Source: Panopea generosa (lineage: Eukaryota; Mollusca; Bivalvia; Adapedonta; Hiatellidae). Taken from it: 64,000 bases of DNA. The stretch is from positions 24,285,257 to 24,349,256 of the forward strand of contig CM055908.1 in assembly GCA_029582155.1 (NCBI GenBank), in the 5' to 3' direction. Positions 34,186-46,824 of the stretch are shown in pieces. The notes beneath the pieces were generated by a model. That model saw nothing but the letters and a program-made list of their open reading frames with translations. It was not told where the DNA came from and did no database searches. A program made the position numbers and the translations under genes. Numbering within the stretch: the stretch's first letter is position 1; every line of letters starts with the position of its first letter.

Positions 34186-34389
34186 CAGTAGAACTTCGTT
34201 GACTCGAATACGGATGGCTGGAACACCACATATAGCTCAAATCACTTATCTAGTCCCGGCCGAATTCCTATTTCGATGTATATACATGTACATATATGGT
34301 ATGATGTTGAACAATACTTGGCTCGAACATCCCTTAACTCGAACTATTTTGTCCAGTGCCGTCGTGTTCGAGCCATCAAACTTCTACTG
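34186..34389. mobile_element. Tc1/mariner-class MITE (pogo/Tigger-like ends)
   Basis: A 204-bp element with inverted ends CAGTAGAACTTCGTTGACTC and the mirrored CATCAAACTTCTACTG, flanked by TA on both sides (34184-34185 and 34390-34391). CAGTAGAAC-type ends with a TA target are typical of pogo/Tigger-derived MITEs. No coding capacity. Confidence 0.75.
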
Positions 34390-35088
34390 TAATAGTTTAA
34401 ACAATATTTTATTCACGTACATATATTTAGCATACATTTAAATATAAAGCATAAAGTCATATGTTTAACAAATTATGTGGAAAGGGTACAGAAAAAAAAG
34501 AAGCTTGTGTAAATCTGCTTCCATAACAGTTATTTTACATTTCTTATAGACTTTATCATATTGTTCCGAAATAATTTCAAATTGGCCAAATGTGCAAAAC
34601 TTGATAAAAGAAATAATGGTTTATTCAGAATATTTCAAATAAAAAGGAGAGTATTGGTTGAAGAGAAGGAAAGAAATAGACTCCACTGATTTTCTTTTTT
34701 TATCGGTTCATTCCGATACAGGAGATAGGTGTGTTGCAAGGTTATGTTTGTCAATCCAATCCATTCATTAACCGTTGTTTCTTTCTATTCAAAATAGAGG
34801 CGTGTCGTCATAATTTAGTAAGTAGAAAACATGACAAGTCATTATCTATTTATATAACAGGTATAACTGAGATCAGCCTACACATTTGCATATTTGGAGT
34901 ACCTTCATCTAAATAACTTCACTTTCTTAACGATCGTCTTAAAAATTTCACAAAAGGATAAACAAAATAAAAAAATGCACTAATCCTGTCCTTTTCCCCT
35001 TTCTACGTACATTTGCTCCTGATATCATGACATCAGCCTACAAACAAAACGTCTTTGGAGCGTTTGAGTCAATATTGGTAAAGTTTGG

Positions 35089-35235
35089 AGTGCATCGTCC
35101 AGTGGTAGAGCATCGGCCCCTTAATTAGGGGGCCATAAGTGTGACCATTCTCCATGGCTCTGTGTGGTGCCCTTGAACAAGAGAATTTTTTCCGCATAAA
35201 CTTTGTACTCGTTCAACCCAAGAAGACTTCGAATG
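35089..35235 (+). repeat. tRNA-derived SINE
   Basis: A tRNA-like head (GTCCAGTGGTAGAGCATCGG, then a CCCCTTAATTAGGGG stem-loop) is followed by a body, GTGCCCTTGAACAAGAGAA to CTCGTTCAACCCAAG. That body matches the CCTTGAGCAAGGCAC...CTC..CCCAG domain common in tRNA-derived SINEs of aquatic animals. Confidence 0.65.
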
Positions 35236-35419
35236 TGATTTGTCTTAGTTCTAAAAACTTGTTTCATAATCGAAGTAAAAGATTGGACGACGGTGTAGGG
35301 TGGAGGTAAGGGTATCATTATTATGATTATCCATACATTGTTTGCAAGTCTTATCTTTTGTGTTTGATATGTCCTGCTGCATCTGCTGTTAGGCATCAAT
35401 GTTCCTAATTTGAGTCAAT

Positions 35420-35610
35420 CCAGTGATCGCGAGTTCGAATCCCCGCCCGGCCACAGTCACCGTGATTGATAAACGACACTGAGTGCCATTGTTTTTCATC
35501 TGTCGCCGCTCATTCAAGTGGGAAAGTAATCAGGTTTTTGTAGAAATGGGTTTGCTTGAGTACTGGTTAACTTTCCAGGATTCCACGAAAGGATGGTTAT
35601 GTTACTGACC
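35420..35610 (+). repeat. second SINE-like fragment
   Basis: A B box-like GCGAGTTCGAATCCCCG at about 35428 is followed by a body with ACTGGTTAACTTTCCAGG; the A box side is missing or interrupted. Probably the 3' part of a tRNA-derived SINE. Confidence 0.4.
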
Positions 35611-36306
35611 GTCTGTTTGTACTCGATGGCAAAATAATGACGTTAATTATTGAAAAAATATTCAAATATTACTTATTTTTAAATTTGAAATACCATTCAC
35701 AAAAAAACAACACTTTTATTGTCTGTATAATTTCGTTTTTAATTGTTTTATCTGTATTTTGATGTTCAGATTTTGTTTCTGTGGTATTTTCTTTCAATTT
35801 CGCAAAATAAGTATTGAAATTTACGTTAGAGTACTTCATCAAGCGCTTGTTCGAGAGTGGAAAAATATACCACATGCCCGGTTTTCAAATATTATCCATT
35901 CAATGATAAGTTGCTGTCGTGCCTGCATCAATGCGCAATGATGCTATACAAGATACTGATTTTGTGAATTTAGGTAACGGGGGTTGTCTGTTTCAAATCA
36001 ATAAAAAGATGATAACCCATAGAGTTTGATGAAACTTTCCAGGAAAGGTAGACTATGCTATGTTATCAAATAAAATTAACTTTTTAAAATATATCGATAA
36101 AGAACTCAATGTTTTATTGCTGTTTGTCCGAGTGTTGCGTTTTCAAAGTATTTCGGTGTACATCATTGGGCATGCATGAAGATAACATAGAAATAATGTA
36201 TTTTTTCTAGCATTTTGCAAACCGTTACACCTAACGTTGACACCTATCAAAAGTATTTAAAATAATGTAAATAAATAGAACAAACTTTATCCCAAGCAAA
36301 CTCTGA

Positions 36307-36308
<2 letters not shown>

Positions 36309-36355
<47 letters not shown>

Positions 36356-36356
36356 A
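36309..36356. repeat. (CT)n microsatellite
   Basis: Nearly pure CT dinucleotide run of about 45 bp. Confidence 0.95.
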
Positions 36357-36863
36357 TGTTCACTTCATTAAAACATGTTACTGCTGTTTCACTATAAATG
36401 CATACTACTGTGTACAATTGTATTGTATATGTGAAAATGTAAATAAACGGACTACCACCAGGTAACTAAAAAAATACAAAAAAAGATAAATAATTGTATA
36501 ATGGTGTATCAATGATTTAATTAAAACTAATTTATAACTGTATACATGTATTATACCAATAAATTGCTGTTTTAACAAAATACTGGTGTTAAAAAGTTTT
36601 TTTCTCTTTTTTTATTCATTGGTTATGTTTTTTATACCATTCGAGTGACATTTCATTAAAAAAATAAAAACAACAATTTTGAGACACGCATGAAGAGCCA
36701 AAGATAAGTAAGAGCACATGGTGCTCACTCCATTGCAAATAGGAACTCGGATAACAGGATTCAGAGTTCTGAATGCTAACTATTACACCATGACACCATT
36801 ACACAACAGAACGAATGACTAAAACGTGCATCAATACAGTTAAAAGAATGTGGTGAATAATTA

Positions 36864-36934
36864 AGGTTCTACCGAAATTTGAACACGGATCGCAGGATTC
36901 AAAGTCCGGGGTGCTAACTATTACACCTAGAACC
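36864..36934 (-). pseudogene. tRNA-Gln(TTG) relic
   Basis: Shares the array consensus, but the anticodon stem (GTCCGGG), T stem and D region are altered and the acceptor side is one base short. Leftmost clear unit of the array with an anticodon. Confidence 0.7.
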
Positions 36935-37103
36935 ATTAATCTACACTCGCATCTCTTAATATTGAAATAATATGATAGAAAATTTAAGGTTCTACCGAAA
37001 CTTAAACTCGGATCACAGTCTTGAGTGCTGACCATTACACCATATAACCATTGACCAACATTCGGATCTCTTAAGTTTGAAATAATATGATAGAAAATTC
37101 AAT

Positions 37104-37164
37104 GATTTACCGAAACTTGAACTCGGATCACAGTCCTGACTGCTAAACATTACACCATACATCC
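37104..37164 (-). pseudogene. 61-nt anticodon-less tRNA-Gln-like unit (class representative)
   Basis: First of twelve units of exactly 61 nt, starting at 37104, 38890, 40752, 42616, 42840, 44110, 46445, 47432, 48271, 48760, 50611 and 51734. Minus-strand consensus begins GGATCTATGGTGTAATGGTT and keeps an A box and a B box (GAGTTCAAG), but lacks the 10 nt holding the anticodon and 3' anticodon stem (GCAGGACTGTGATTCGAG). It cannot be a decoding tRNA. Shared length and sequence indicate one ancestral deletion spread by amplification. A related 62-nt unit is at 36988-37049. Confidence 0.88.
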
Positions 37165-37217
37165 AATGACGAACACTCACATCTCGAAGTTTAAAAATAA
37201 TGTGATAGAAAAAGTAA

Positions 37218-37289
37218 AGGTTCTACCGAGATTTGAACTCGGATCGCAGGATTCAGAGTCCTGAGTGCTAACCATTACACCATATAATG
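37218..37289 (-). pseudogene. tRNA-Gln(CTG) relic with broken acceptor
   Basis: Body identical to the consensus, but the 5' acceptor strand reads CATTATA instead of GGTTCTA, so the acceptor stem cannot pair. The array unit appears to have been recombined at this point. Confidence 0.8.
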
Positions 37290-38163
37290 TATATAATAAA
37301 TGATAACTCTTATTCAAGTCCAACCAGTAAAAAAGCATGTCAAACATTATAATCACATTACATGCATATGGCCAGCACAGAAAACGAATATTTTATAGGG
37401 AACAAACATCATGATTTAAATTAAGATCACAGCATTCAAAGAACTAGATTCAACGATTATATCTCAACTTATCCGACCGAAAAACAACACAAATTCAGGA
37501 AGTTTAAAGCGAGTTCCAAAATAAGCATTTTTTACTATTTAAGTATGAATGTATGATTAAAGTTTGTTAAATGTGTCGACTGAAGTTCAATATAAATCCA
37601 TGTCTCACTTCTACTTCTTAAAAAATTCATTATAATTTGAAGAAATATTCTGAGGCACAACTGTTAAATAATTAGTGTATAATCGGGGTTTGGACTCGGA
37701 CCTCAGGATTCAGTGTCCCGAGTTCTAACTATTAAACCATAGAAATAATAACCGGCGCTGGCATTTCTACCGTTATAGATAATCATGGTGGAAAATTTAA
37801 GTATCTACCGAGATTTCAGAATCTCAGGATTCAAAGTGCTAACCAAAACCACATATAACCAATGATTAACATGCGCATATCTACGGTTTAAGTTAATATA
37901 ATAGAATATGCAATGTTTTAACGAGATTTGAACTCGGATCGCAGAATTCAAAGTCTTGAGTGTTAACCATTACCCCATAGAACCGATACAATATTGCATA
38001 CTGAATACATTTTAAATCAATTAAGTATAATAGTATGTCCATGTTTTCAATTACATTTAATGGACTGTTATATAGCAGCAAGGACTTATATAGGTCATTC
38101 GGAATAGTTAAAATCATTAAAACAGCGGTATATACAGTTAAAAATAACGCCATAGAAAATTTA

Positions 38164-38235
38164 AGGTTCTACAGAGATTTAAACTCCGATCGCAGGATTC
38201 AGAGTCCTGAGTGCTAACCATTACACCATAGAACC
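38164..38235 (-). pseudogene. tRNA-Gln(CTG), probably inactive
   Basis: Three changes from consensus, all in the T arm (two stem mismatches and TTCAAAT changed to TTTAAAT in the B box). CTG member of a dyad, 267 bp from the TTG gene at 38431. Confidence 0.7.
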
Positions 38236-38430
38236 TATACAACATTGCATACTGACGAATACAAATTGAATTAATTGAAGGATAATATAATATGTCTGTG
38301 TTATCAGTTACACCTAAAGAACTGATATATAACAGTAAATGCCTTTAAAACAGTTGGATGAAATATCTGAGTGTTTTAATTTCTATCATATTTGATGACT
38401 AGTAGTATTTCAATAGAAATATAAAATTTA

Positions 38431-38502
38431 AGGTTCTACCGAGATTTGAACTCGGATCGCAGGATTCAAAGTCCTGAGTGCTAACCATTACACCATAGAA
38501 CC
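38431..38502 (-). tRNA. tRNA-Gln (TTG)
   Basis: Exact consensus copy with loop CTTTGAA, all stems paired and T4 terminator downstream. Reads CAA codons. Confidence 0.93.
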
Positions 38503-38889
38503 GATACAATAGTTCACACTGATAAATACAATTTTGAACCAGTTAAGTATAATATAGTATGTCTGTGTTATCACTTACACTTAATGAACTAATATATAAC
38601 AGCAAGGACTTATATAGGTCCTTTATAACAGTTACCATTTGTAAAATCTCTTCCGAGATTTGGACTTGGATCTCAGTATTCAATGTCCTTAGTGCTAACC
38701 ATTACATAATATGACCAATGACTAACATGCGCATATATTCTGTTAAAATATTGTGATAGAACTTTTAATGTTTTACAGAGGTTTGAATCGGATCGCAGAA
38801 TTCAGAGTCCTGAGTGCTAACCTATTCACCATAAAACCATTGACTAACACACGCATATTTTCGCTAAAGTAATGTGAAATAAATTCAAT

Positions 38890-38950
38890 GTTTTACCGAA
38901 ACTTGAACTCGAATCACAGTCCTGCATGCTAACCATTACACCATAGATCC
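38890..38950 (-). pseudogene. 61-nt anticodon-less tRNA-like unit
   Basis: Member of the class described at 37104; exactly 1,862 bp from the member at 40752. Confidence 0.85.
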
Positions 38951-39002
38951 TGTGACTAACACTAGCGTCTCGTAGTTTAAAAATAATATGATAGAAAATT
39001 GA

Positions 39003-39074
39003 AGGTTCTACCGAGATTTGAACTCGGATCGCAGGATTCAGAGTCCTGAGTGCTAACCATTACACCATAGAACC
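39003..39074 (-). tRNA. tRNA-Gln (CTG)
   Basis: Exact consensus copy with loop CTCTGAA, paired stems and T4 terminator. Reads CAG codons. Confidence 0.93.
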
Positions 39075-39387
39075 GATACAACATTGCATACTGACGAATA
39101 CACATTGAATTAATTGAAAGATAATATAGTATGTCTGTGTTATCAGTTACACATAATGAACTGATATATAACAGTAAAAACCTTTAAAACAGTTGGATGA
39201 AATATGTATATGTTTTAATTTCTATCATATTTGATGATTAGTAGTATTTCAAAAGAAATTTAAAATTTAAGGATCTACCAAGATTTGGACTTGGATCTCA
39301 AGATGCAAAGTCCTGATTGCTAAACATTTCAACATATGACCAATGACTAACACGCGTATATAAACGGTTAAAACAATGTGATAGAAA

Positions 39388-39459
39388 AGGTTCTAACGAG
39401 ATTTGAACTCGGATCGCAGGATTCAGAGTCCTGAGTGCTAACCATTATACCATAGAACC
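39388..39459 (-). tRNA. tRNA-Gln (CTG), variant
   Basis: Two changes: one T-stem mismatch (CTCGT) and one in the D arm (GGTATAATGG). May be weakly functional or a relic. Confidence 0.6.
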
Positions 39460-40025
39460 GATACAATATTGTATACTAATGAATACGAATTGAATTGATT
39501 GAAAGATAATATAGTATGCTAAGCAATTATTGTATAATCGAGGTTTGGACTCGGACCTCAGGATTCAGTGTCCCGAGTTCTAACTATTAAACCATAGAAA
39601 TAATGACCAGCGCTGCCATTTCTACCGTTACAGATAATCATGGTGGAAATTTTAAGTATCTACCGAGATTTCAGGATCTCAGGATTCAAAGTTCTAAGTG
39701 CTAACCAAAACAACATATAACCAATGATTAACATGCGCATATCTACGGTTAAAATTAATGTGATAGAATATGCAATGATTTAACGAGATTTGAACTCGGA
39801 TCGCAGAATTCAAAGTCTTGAGTGCTAACCATTACTCCATAGAACCGATACTATATTGCATACTGAATACATTTTAAATCAATTAAGTATAATAGCATGT
39901 CCATGTTTTCAATTACATTTAATGGACTGTTATATAGCAGCAATGGCTTCTATAGGTCATTCGGAATAGTTAAAATCATTAAAACAGCGGTATATACAGT
40001 TAAAAATAACGCCATAGAAAATTTA

Positions 40026-40097
40026 AGGTTCTACAGAGATTTGAACTCGGATCGCAGGATTCAGAGTCCTGAGTGCTAACCATTACACCATAGAACC
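40026..40097 (-). tRNA. tRNA-Gln (CTG), variant
   Basis: One change from consensus, a T-stem mismatch (CTCTG). Dyad partner of 40293. Confidence 0.75.
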
Positions 40098-40292
40098 TAT
40101 ACAACATTGCATACTGACGAATACAAATTGAATTAATTGAAAGATAATATAGTATGTCTGTGTTATCAGTTACACCTAAAGAACAGATATATAACAGTAA
40201 ATGCCTTTAAAACAGTTGGATGAAATATCTGAGTGTTTTATTTTCGATCATATTTGATGATTAGTAGTATTTCAATAGAAATATAAAATTTA

Positions 40293-40364
40293 AGGTTCTA
40301 CCGAGATTTGAACTCGGATCGCAGGATTCAAAGTCCTGAGTGCTAACCATTACACCATAGAACC
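40293..40364 (-). tRNA. tRNA-Gln (TTG)
   Basis: Exact consensus copy, exactly 1,862 bp from the copy at 38431. Confidence 0.93.
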
Positions 40365-40751
40365 GATACAATAGTTCACACTGATAAATACAATTTTGAA
40401 CCAGTTAAGTATAATATAGTATGTCTGTGTTATCACTTACACTTAATGAACTAATATATAACAGCAAGGACTTATATAGGTCCTTTATAACAGTTACCAT
40501 TTGTAAAATCTCTTCCGAGATTTGGACTTGGATCTCAGTATTCAATGTCCTTAGTGCTAACCATTACATAATATGACCAATGACTAACATGCGCATATAT
40601 TCTGTTAAAATATTGTGATAGAACTTTTAATGTTTTACAGAGGTTTGAATCGGATCGCAGAATTCAGAGTCCTGAGTGCTAACCTATTCACCATCAAACC
40701 ATTGACTAACACACGCATATTTTCGCTAAAGTAATGTGAAATAAATTCAAT

Positions 40752-40812
40752 GTTTTACCGAAACTTGAAATCGAATCACAGTCCTGCGTGCTAACCATTA
40801 CACCATAGATCC
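40752..40812 (-). pseudogene. 61-nt anticodon-less tRNA-like unit
   Basis: Member of the class described at 37104, in the second 1,862-bp unit. Confidence 0.85.
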
Positions 40813-40864
40813 TGTGACTAACACTCGCGTCTCGTAGTTTAAAAATAATATGATAGAAAATTTA

Positions 40865-40936
40865 AGGTTCTACCGAGATTTGAACTCGGATCGCAGGATT
40901 CAGAGTCCTGAGTGCTAACCATTACACCATAGAACC
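40865..40936 (-). tRNA. tRNA-Gln (CTG)
   Basis: Exact consensus copy, exactly 1,862 bp from 39003. Confidence 0.93.
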
Positions 40937-41249
40937 GATACAACATTGCATACTGACGAATACAAATTGAATTAATTGAAAGATAATATAGTATGTCTGT
41001 GTTATCAGTTACACATAATGAACTGATATATAACAGTAAAAGCCTTTAAAACAGATGGATGAAATATGTATATGTTTTAATTTCTATCATATTTGATGAT
41101 TAGTAGTATTTCAATAGAAATTTAAAATTTAAGGATCTACCAAGATTTGGACTTGGATCTCAAGATGCAAAGTCCTGACTGCTTAACATTTCAACATATG
41201 ACCAATAACTAACACGCGTATATAAACGGTTAAAACAATGTGATAGAAA

Positions 41250-41321
41250 AGGTTCTAACGAGATTTGAACTCGGATCGCAGGATTCAGAGTCCTGAGTGC
41301 TAACCATTACACCATAGAACC
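41250..41321 (-). tRNA. tRNA-Gln (CTG), variant
   Basis: One T-stem mismatch (CTCGT), shared with its higher-order partner at 39388, 1,862 bp away. Confidence 0.7.
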
Positions 41322-41887
41322 GATACAACATTGTATACTAATGAATACGAATTGAATTGATTGAAAGATAATATAGTATGTTAAATAATTATTGTATAAT
41401 CGAGGTTTGGACTCGGACCTCAGGATTCAGTGTCCCGAGTTCTAACTATTAAACCATAGAAATAATGACCAGCGCTGGCATTTATACCGTTACAGATAAT
41501 CATGGTGGAAAATTTAAGTATCTACCGAGATTTCAGGATCTCAGGATTCAAAGTTCTAAGTGCTAACCAAAACAACATATAACCAATGATTAACACGCGC
41601 ATATCTACGGTTAAAATAAATGTGATAGAATATGCAATGTTTTAACGAGATTTGAACTCGGATCGCAGAATTCAAAGTATTGAGTGCTAACCATTACTCC
41701 ATAGAACCGATACTATATTGCATACTGAAAACATTTTAAATCAATTAAGTATAATAATATGTCCATGTTTTCAATTACATTTAATGGACTGTTATATAGC
41801 AGCAATGACTTATGTAGGTCATTCGGAATAGTTAAAATCATTTAAACAGCGGTATATACAGTTAAAAATAACGCTATAGAAAATTTA

Positions 41888-41959
41888 AGGTTCTACCGAG
41901 ATTTGAACTCGGATCGCAGGATTCAGAGTCCTGAGTGCTAACCATTACACCATAGAACC
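41888..41959 (-). tRNA. tRNA-Gln (CTG)
   Basis: Exact consensus copy. Dyad partner of 42155. Confidence 0.93.
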
Positions 41960-42154
41960 TATACAACATTGCATACTGACGAATACAAATTGAATTAATT
42001 GAAAGATAATATAGTATGTCTGTGTTATCAGTTATACATAATGAACTGATATATAACAGTAAATGCCTTTATAACAGTTGGATGAAATATTTGAGTGTTT
42101 TAATTTCTATCATATTTGATGATTAGTAGTATTTCAATAGAAATATAAAATTTA

Positions 42155-42226
42155 AGGTTTTACCGAGATTTGAACTCGGATCGCAGGATTCAAAGTCCTG
42201 AGTGCTAACCATTACACCATAGAACC
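42155..42226 (-). tRNA. tRNA-Gln (TTG), variant
   Basis: One acceptor-stem change (TAAAACC, giving a C-A mismatch); otherwise consensus. Confidence 0.72.
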
Positions 42227-42715
42227 GATACAATAGTGCACACTGATAAATACAATTTTGAACCAGTTAAGTATAATATAGTATGTCTGTGTTATCACTT
42301 ACACTTAATGAACAAATATATAACAGCAAGGACTTATATAGGTCCTTTATAACAGTTACCATTTGTAAAATCTCTTCCGAGATTTGGACTTGGATCTCAG
42401 TATTCAATGTCCTTAGTGATAACCATTACATCATATGACCAATGACTAACACGTGCATATATTCTGTTAAAATATTTTGATAGAACTTTTAATGTTTTAC
42501 CGAGGTTTGAATTCGGATCGCAGAATTCAGAGTCCTGAGTGCTAAACTGTTCACCATAAAACCATTGACTAACACACGCATATCTTCGCTTAAGTACTGT
42601 AAAAGTAAATTCAATGATTTACCGCAATTTGAACTCGTCTCACAGTCCTGCGTGCTAACCATTACACCATAGATCCAATGGCTAACAGTTTAAAAATAAT
42701 ATGATAGAAAATTCA

Positions 42716-42787
42716 AGATTCTACCGAGATTTGAACTCGGATCGCAGGATTCAGAGTCCTGAGTGCTAACCTGTTCACCATAAAACC
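42716..42787 (-). pseudogene. hybrid tRNA-Gln(CTG) relic
   Basis: The left half on the + strand is near-consensus, while the right half (CTGTTCACCATAAAACC) belongs to the GTTTTACAGAGG relic class. It is a recombinant between array unit types and its acceptor is broken. Confidence 0.75.
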
Positions 42788-42939
42788 ATTGACTAACACA
42801 CGCATATCTTCCCTTAAGTAATGTGAATGGAAATTCAATGTTTTACCGAAACTTGAACTCGTCTCACAGTCCTGCGTGCTAACCATTACACCATAGATCC
42901 AATGGCTAACAGTTTAAAAATAATATTATTGAAAATTTA

Positions 42940-43011
42940 AGGTTCTACCGAGATTTGAACTCGGATCGCAGGATTCAGAGTCCTGAGTGCTAACCATTAC
43001 ACCATAGAACC
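42940..43011 (-). tRNA. tRNA-Gln (CTG)
   Basis: Exact consensus copy with T4 terminator. Confidence 0.93.
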
Positions 43012-43212
43012 GATACAACATTGAATACTGATAAAAACATTTTGAATTAATTAAGGACAATATAGTATTGTATGTGTTATCACTTACACTTAACGAACGG
43101 ATACAAAAAAAAGTATTATTAAAAGTCTTTAAAGCAGTTGTATGAAAGATATTTATGAAATTAGCTTATATGATATTTGATGATTATCAGTATTTCATAA
43201 TATATAAAATTG

Positions 43213-43284
43213 AGGTTCTACCGAGATTTAAACTCGGATCGCAGGATTCAAAGTCCTGAGTGCTAACCATTACACCTGAGAACC
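43213..43284 (-). pseudogene. tRNA-Gln(TTG) relic
   Basis: B box changed to TTTAAAT, and the 5' acceptor/D boundary is altered (CCTGAGAACC on the + strand). Confidence 0.7.
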
Positions 43285-43648
43285 GGTTGTATAAAACACA
43301 TGATAAACTCTTATTCAACTCCTTACAATAAAAACGTATGTCAGACATTATAATCAAATTACATGTATATGGCCAGCACAAAAATACGGCGAATATTTCA
43401 TAGTGAGCAAAGGTCACCGGGTTACACCAGATTGCTAACCATTACACCATAGAACCGATACAATATTGCATGATGAATACAAATTGAATTAATTGAAAGA
43501 TAATACAGTATGTCTGTGTTATCAATTATACATAAAGAACTGATATATAACAGTAAAAGTCTTTAAAACAACTGGATGAAATATCTGAGTGTTTTAATTT
43601 CTATCATATTTGTTGATGAGTAGTATTTCAATATAAATATAAAATTTA

Positions 43649-43720
43649 AGGTTCTACCGAGATTTGAACTCGGATCGTAGGATTCAAAGTCCTGAGTGCT
43701 AACCATTACACCATAGAACC
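43649..43720 (-). tRNA. tRNA-Gln (TTG), variant
   Basis: One change, a C-A mismatch at the base of the anticodon stem (CCTACGAT). Confidence 0.72.
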
Positions 43721-44209
43721 GATACAATAGTGCACACTGATAAATACAATTTTGAACCAAATAAGTAGAATATAGTTTATCTGTATTATCAATTACACTT
43801 AATTAACTAATATATAACAGCAAGGACTTATATAGGTCCTTTATAACAGTTACCATTTGTAAAATCTCTTCCGAGATTTGGACTTGGATCTCAGTATTCA
43901 ATGTCCTTAATGCTAACCATTACATAATATGACCAATGACTAACACGTGCATATATTCTGTTAAAATTTTGGGATAGAACTTTTAATGTTTTACCGAGGT
44001 TTGAATTCGGATCGCAGAATTCAGAGTCCTGAGTGCTAACCTGTTCACCATAAAACCATTGACTAACACACGCATATCTTCGCTTAAGTAATGTGAAAGT
44101 AAATTCAATGATTTACCGAAACTTAAACTCGTCTCACATTCCTGCCTGCTAACCACTACACCATAGATCCAATGACTAACAGTTTAAAAATAATATGATA
44201 GAAAATTTA

Positions 44210-44281
44210 AGGTTCTACCGAGATTTGAACTCGGATCGCAGGATTCAGAGTCCTGAGTGCTAACCATTACACCATAGAACC
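44210..44281 (-). tRNA. tRNA-Gln (CTG)
   Basis: Exact consensus copy with T4 terminator. Confidence 0.93.
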
Positions 44282-44475
44282 GATACAACATTGCATACTG
44301 ATAAATACATTTTGAATTAATTAGGGATAATATAGTATGTCTGTGTTATCACTTACACTTAACGAACGGATACATAACAGTAAAAGCCTTTAAAACAGTT
44401 GTATGAAAGATGTTTGTGTAATTAGCTTATATCATATTTGATGATTATCAGTATTTCATAAGAAATATAAAATTG

Positions 44476-44547
44476 AGGTTCTACCGAGATTTAAACTCGG
44501 ATCGCAGGATTCAAAGTCCTGAGTAATAACCATTTCACCTTAGAACC
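44476..44547 (-). pseudogene. tRNA-Gln(TTG) relic
   Basis: B box TTTAAAT and several changes in the D arm (GAGTAATAACCATTTCACC on the + strand). Same sub-class as 46825. Confidence 0.75.
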
Positions 44548-44931
44548 GGTTGTATAAAACACATGATAACTCTTATTCAACTCCAAACAATAAAAACGTA
44601 TGTCAGACATTATATTCAAATTACATGTATATGGTCATTACAAAAGAACGGCGAATATTTCATAGGGAGCAAACATCCTGATTTGAACTAAGATCACCGG
44701 ATTTTACACCAGATTGCTAACCATTACACCATAGAACCGAGACAATATTGCATACTGAAGAATACAAATTGAATTAATTGAAAGATAATATAGTATGTCT
44801 GTGTTATCACTTACACCTAATGAACTGATATATAACAGTAAAATCCGTTAAAACAGTTGTATGAAATATTTGGTGTAATTAGCTTATATCATATTTGATG
44901 ATCATCAGTATTTCATAAGAATATTAAATTA

Positions 44932-45003
44932 AGGCGTTACCGAAATTTGAACTCGGATCGTAGGATTCAAAGTCCTGAGTGCTAACCATTGCACCATAGA
45001 ACC
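44932..45003 (-). pseudogene. tRNA-Gln(TTG) relic
   Basis: Acceptor (GGCGTTACC on the + strand), T stem, anticodon stem and A box each carry a change. Confidence 0.75.
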
Positions 45004-45717
45004 TGTTGTATATAATAAATGATAACTCTTATTCAAGTCCAACCAGTAAAAAAGCATGTAAAACATTATAATCATATTACATGCATACGGCCAGCACAGA
45101 AAACGAATATTTTATAGGGAACAAACATCATGATTTAAATTAAGATCACCGCATTCAAAGAACTAGATTCAACGATTATATCTCATCTTATCCAACCGAA
45201 AAATAACACAAATTCGGGAAGTTTAAAGCGAGTTCCAAAATAAGCATTTTTTTCTATTTAAGTATGAATATATGATTAAAGCTTGTTTAATGTGTCGACT
45301 GAAGTTCAATATAAATCCATGTCTCACTTCTACTTCTTATAAAATGCATTATAATTTGAAGAAATATTCAGATGCACAACTGTTAAATAATTAGTGTATA
45401 ATCGGGGTTTGGACTCGGACCTCAGGATTCAGTGTCCCGAGTTCTAACTATTAAACCATAGAAATAATGACCGGCGCTGGCATTTCTACCGTTACAGATT
45501 ATCATGGTGGAAAATTTAAGTATCTACCGAGATTTCAGGATCTCAGGATTCAAAGTGCTAACCAAAACAACATATAACCAATGATTAACATGCGCATATC
45601 TACGGTTTAAATTAATGTAATAGAATATGCAATGTTTTAACGAGATTTGAACTCGGATTAGTTAAAATCATTAAAACATCGGTATATACAGTTAAAAATA
45701 ACGCCATAGAAAATTTA

Positions 45718-45789
45718 AGGTTCTACCGAGATTTGAACTCGGATCGCAGGATTCAGAGTCCTGAGTGCTAACCATTACACCATAGAACC
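45718..45789 (-). tRNA. tRNA-Gln (CTG)
   Basis: Exact consensus copy. Dyad partner of 45985. Confidence 0.93.
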
Positions 45790-45984
45790 TATACAAAATT
45801 GCATACTGACAAATACAAATTGAATTAATTGAAAAATAATATAGTATGTCTGTGTTATGAGTTACACATAATGAACTGATATATAACAGTAAAAGCCTTT
45901 AAAACAGTTGGATGAAATATTTGAATGTTTTAATTTCTATCATATTTGATGATGAGTAGTATTTCAATAGAAATATAAAATTGA

Positions 45985-46056
45985 AGGTTCTACCGAGATT
46001 TGAACTCGGATCGCAGGATTCAAAGTCCTGAGTGCTAACCATTACACCATAGAACC
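45985..46056 (-). tRNA. tRNA-Gln (TTG)
   Basis: Exact consensus copy, 267 bp from 45718. Confidence 0.93.
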
Positions 46057-46557
46057 GATACAACAGTTCACACTGATAAATACAATTTTGAACCAATTAC
46101 GTATAATATAGTATGTCTGTGTTATCACTTATACTTAATGAACTAATATATAACAGCAAGGACTTATATAGGTCCTTTATAACAGTTACCATTTGTAAAA
46201 TCTCTTCTGAAATTTGGACTTGGATCTCAGTATTCAATGTCCTTAGTGCTAACCATTACATAATATGACCAATGACTAACAGGCGCATATATTCTGTTAA
46301 AATATTGTGATAGAACTTTTAATGTTTTACCGAGGTTTGAATCGGATCGCAGAATTCAGGTTCCTGAGTGCTAACCTATTCACCATAAAACCATTGACTA
46401 ACACACGCATATCTTCGCTAAAGTAATGTGAAAGTAAATTCAATGTTTTACAGAAACTTGAACTCGTCTCACAGTCCTGCGTGCTAATCATTACACCATA
46501 GATCCTGTGACTAACACTCGAATCTCGTAGTTTAAAAATAATATGATAGAAAATTTA

Positions 46558-46629
46558 AGGTTATACCGAGATTTGAACTCGGATCGCAGGATTCAGAGTC
46601 CTGAGTGCTAACCATTACACCATAGAACC
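46558..46629 (-). tRNA. tRNA-Gln (CTG), variant
   Basis: One acceptor-stem mismatch (TATAACC); otherwise consensus. Confidence 0.7.
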
Positions 46630-46824
46630 GATACATCTTGCATACTGATAAATACATGTTGAATTAATTAAGGATAATATAGTATGTCTGTGTTATCACT
46701 TAAACTTAACGAACGGATAAATAACAGTAAAAGCCTTAATAAAACAGTTGTAGGAAAGATGTTTGTGTAATTAGCTTATATCATATTTGATGATTATCAG
46801 TATTTCATAAGAAATATAAAATTG

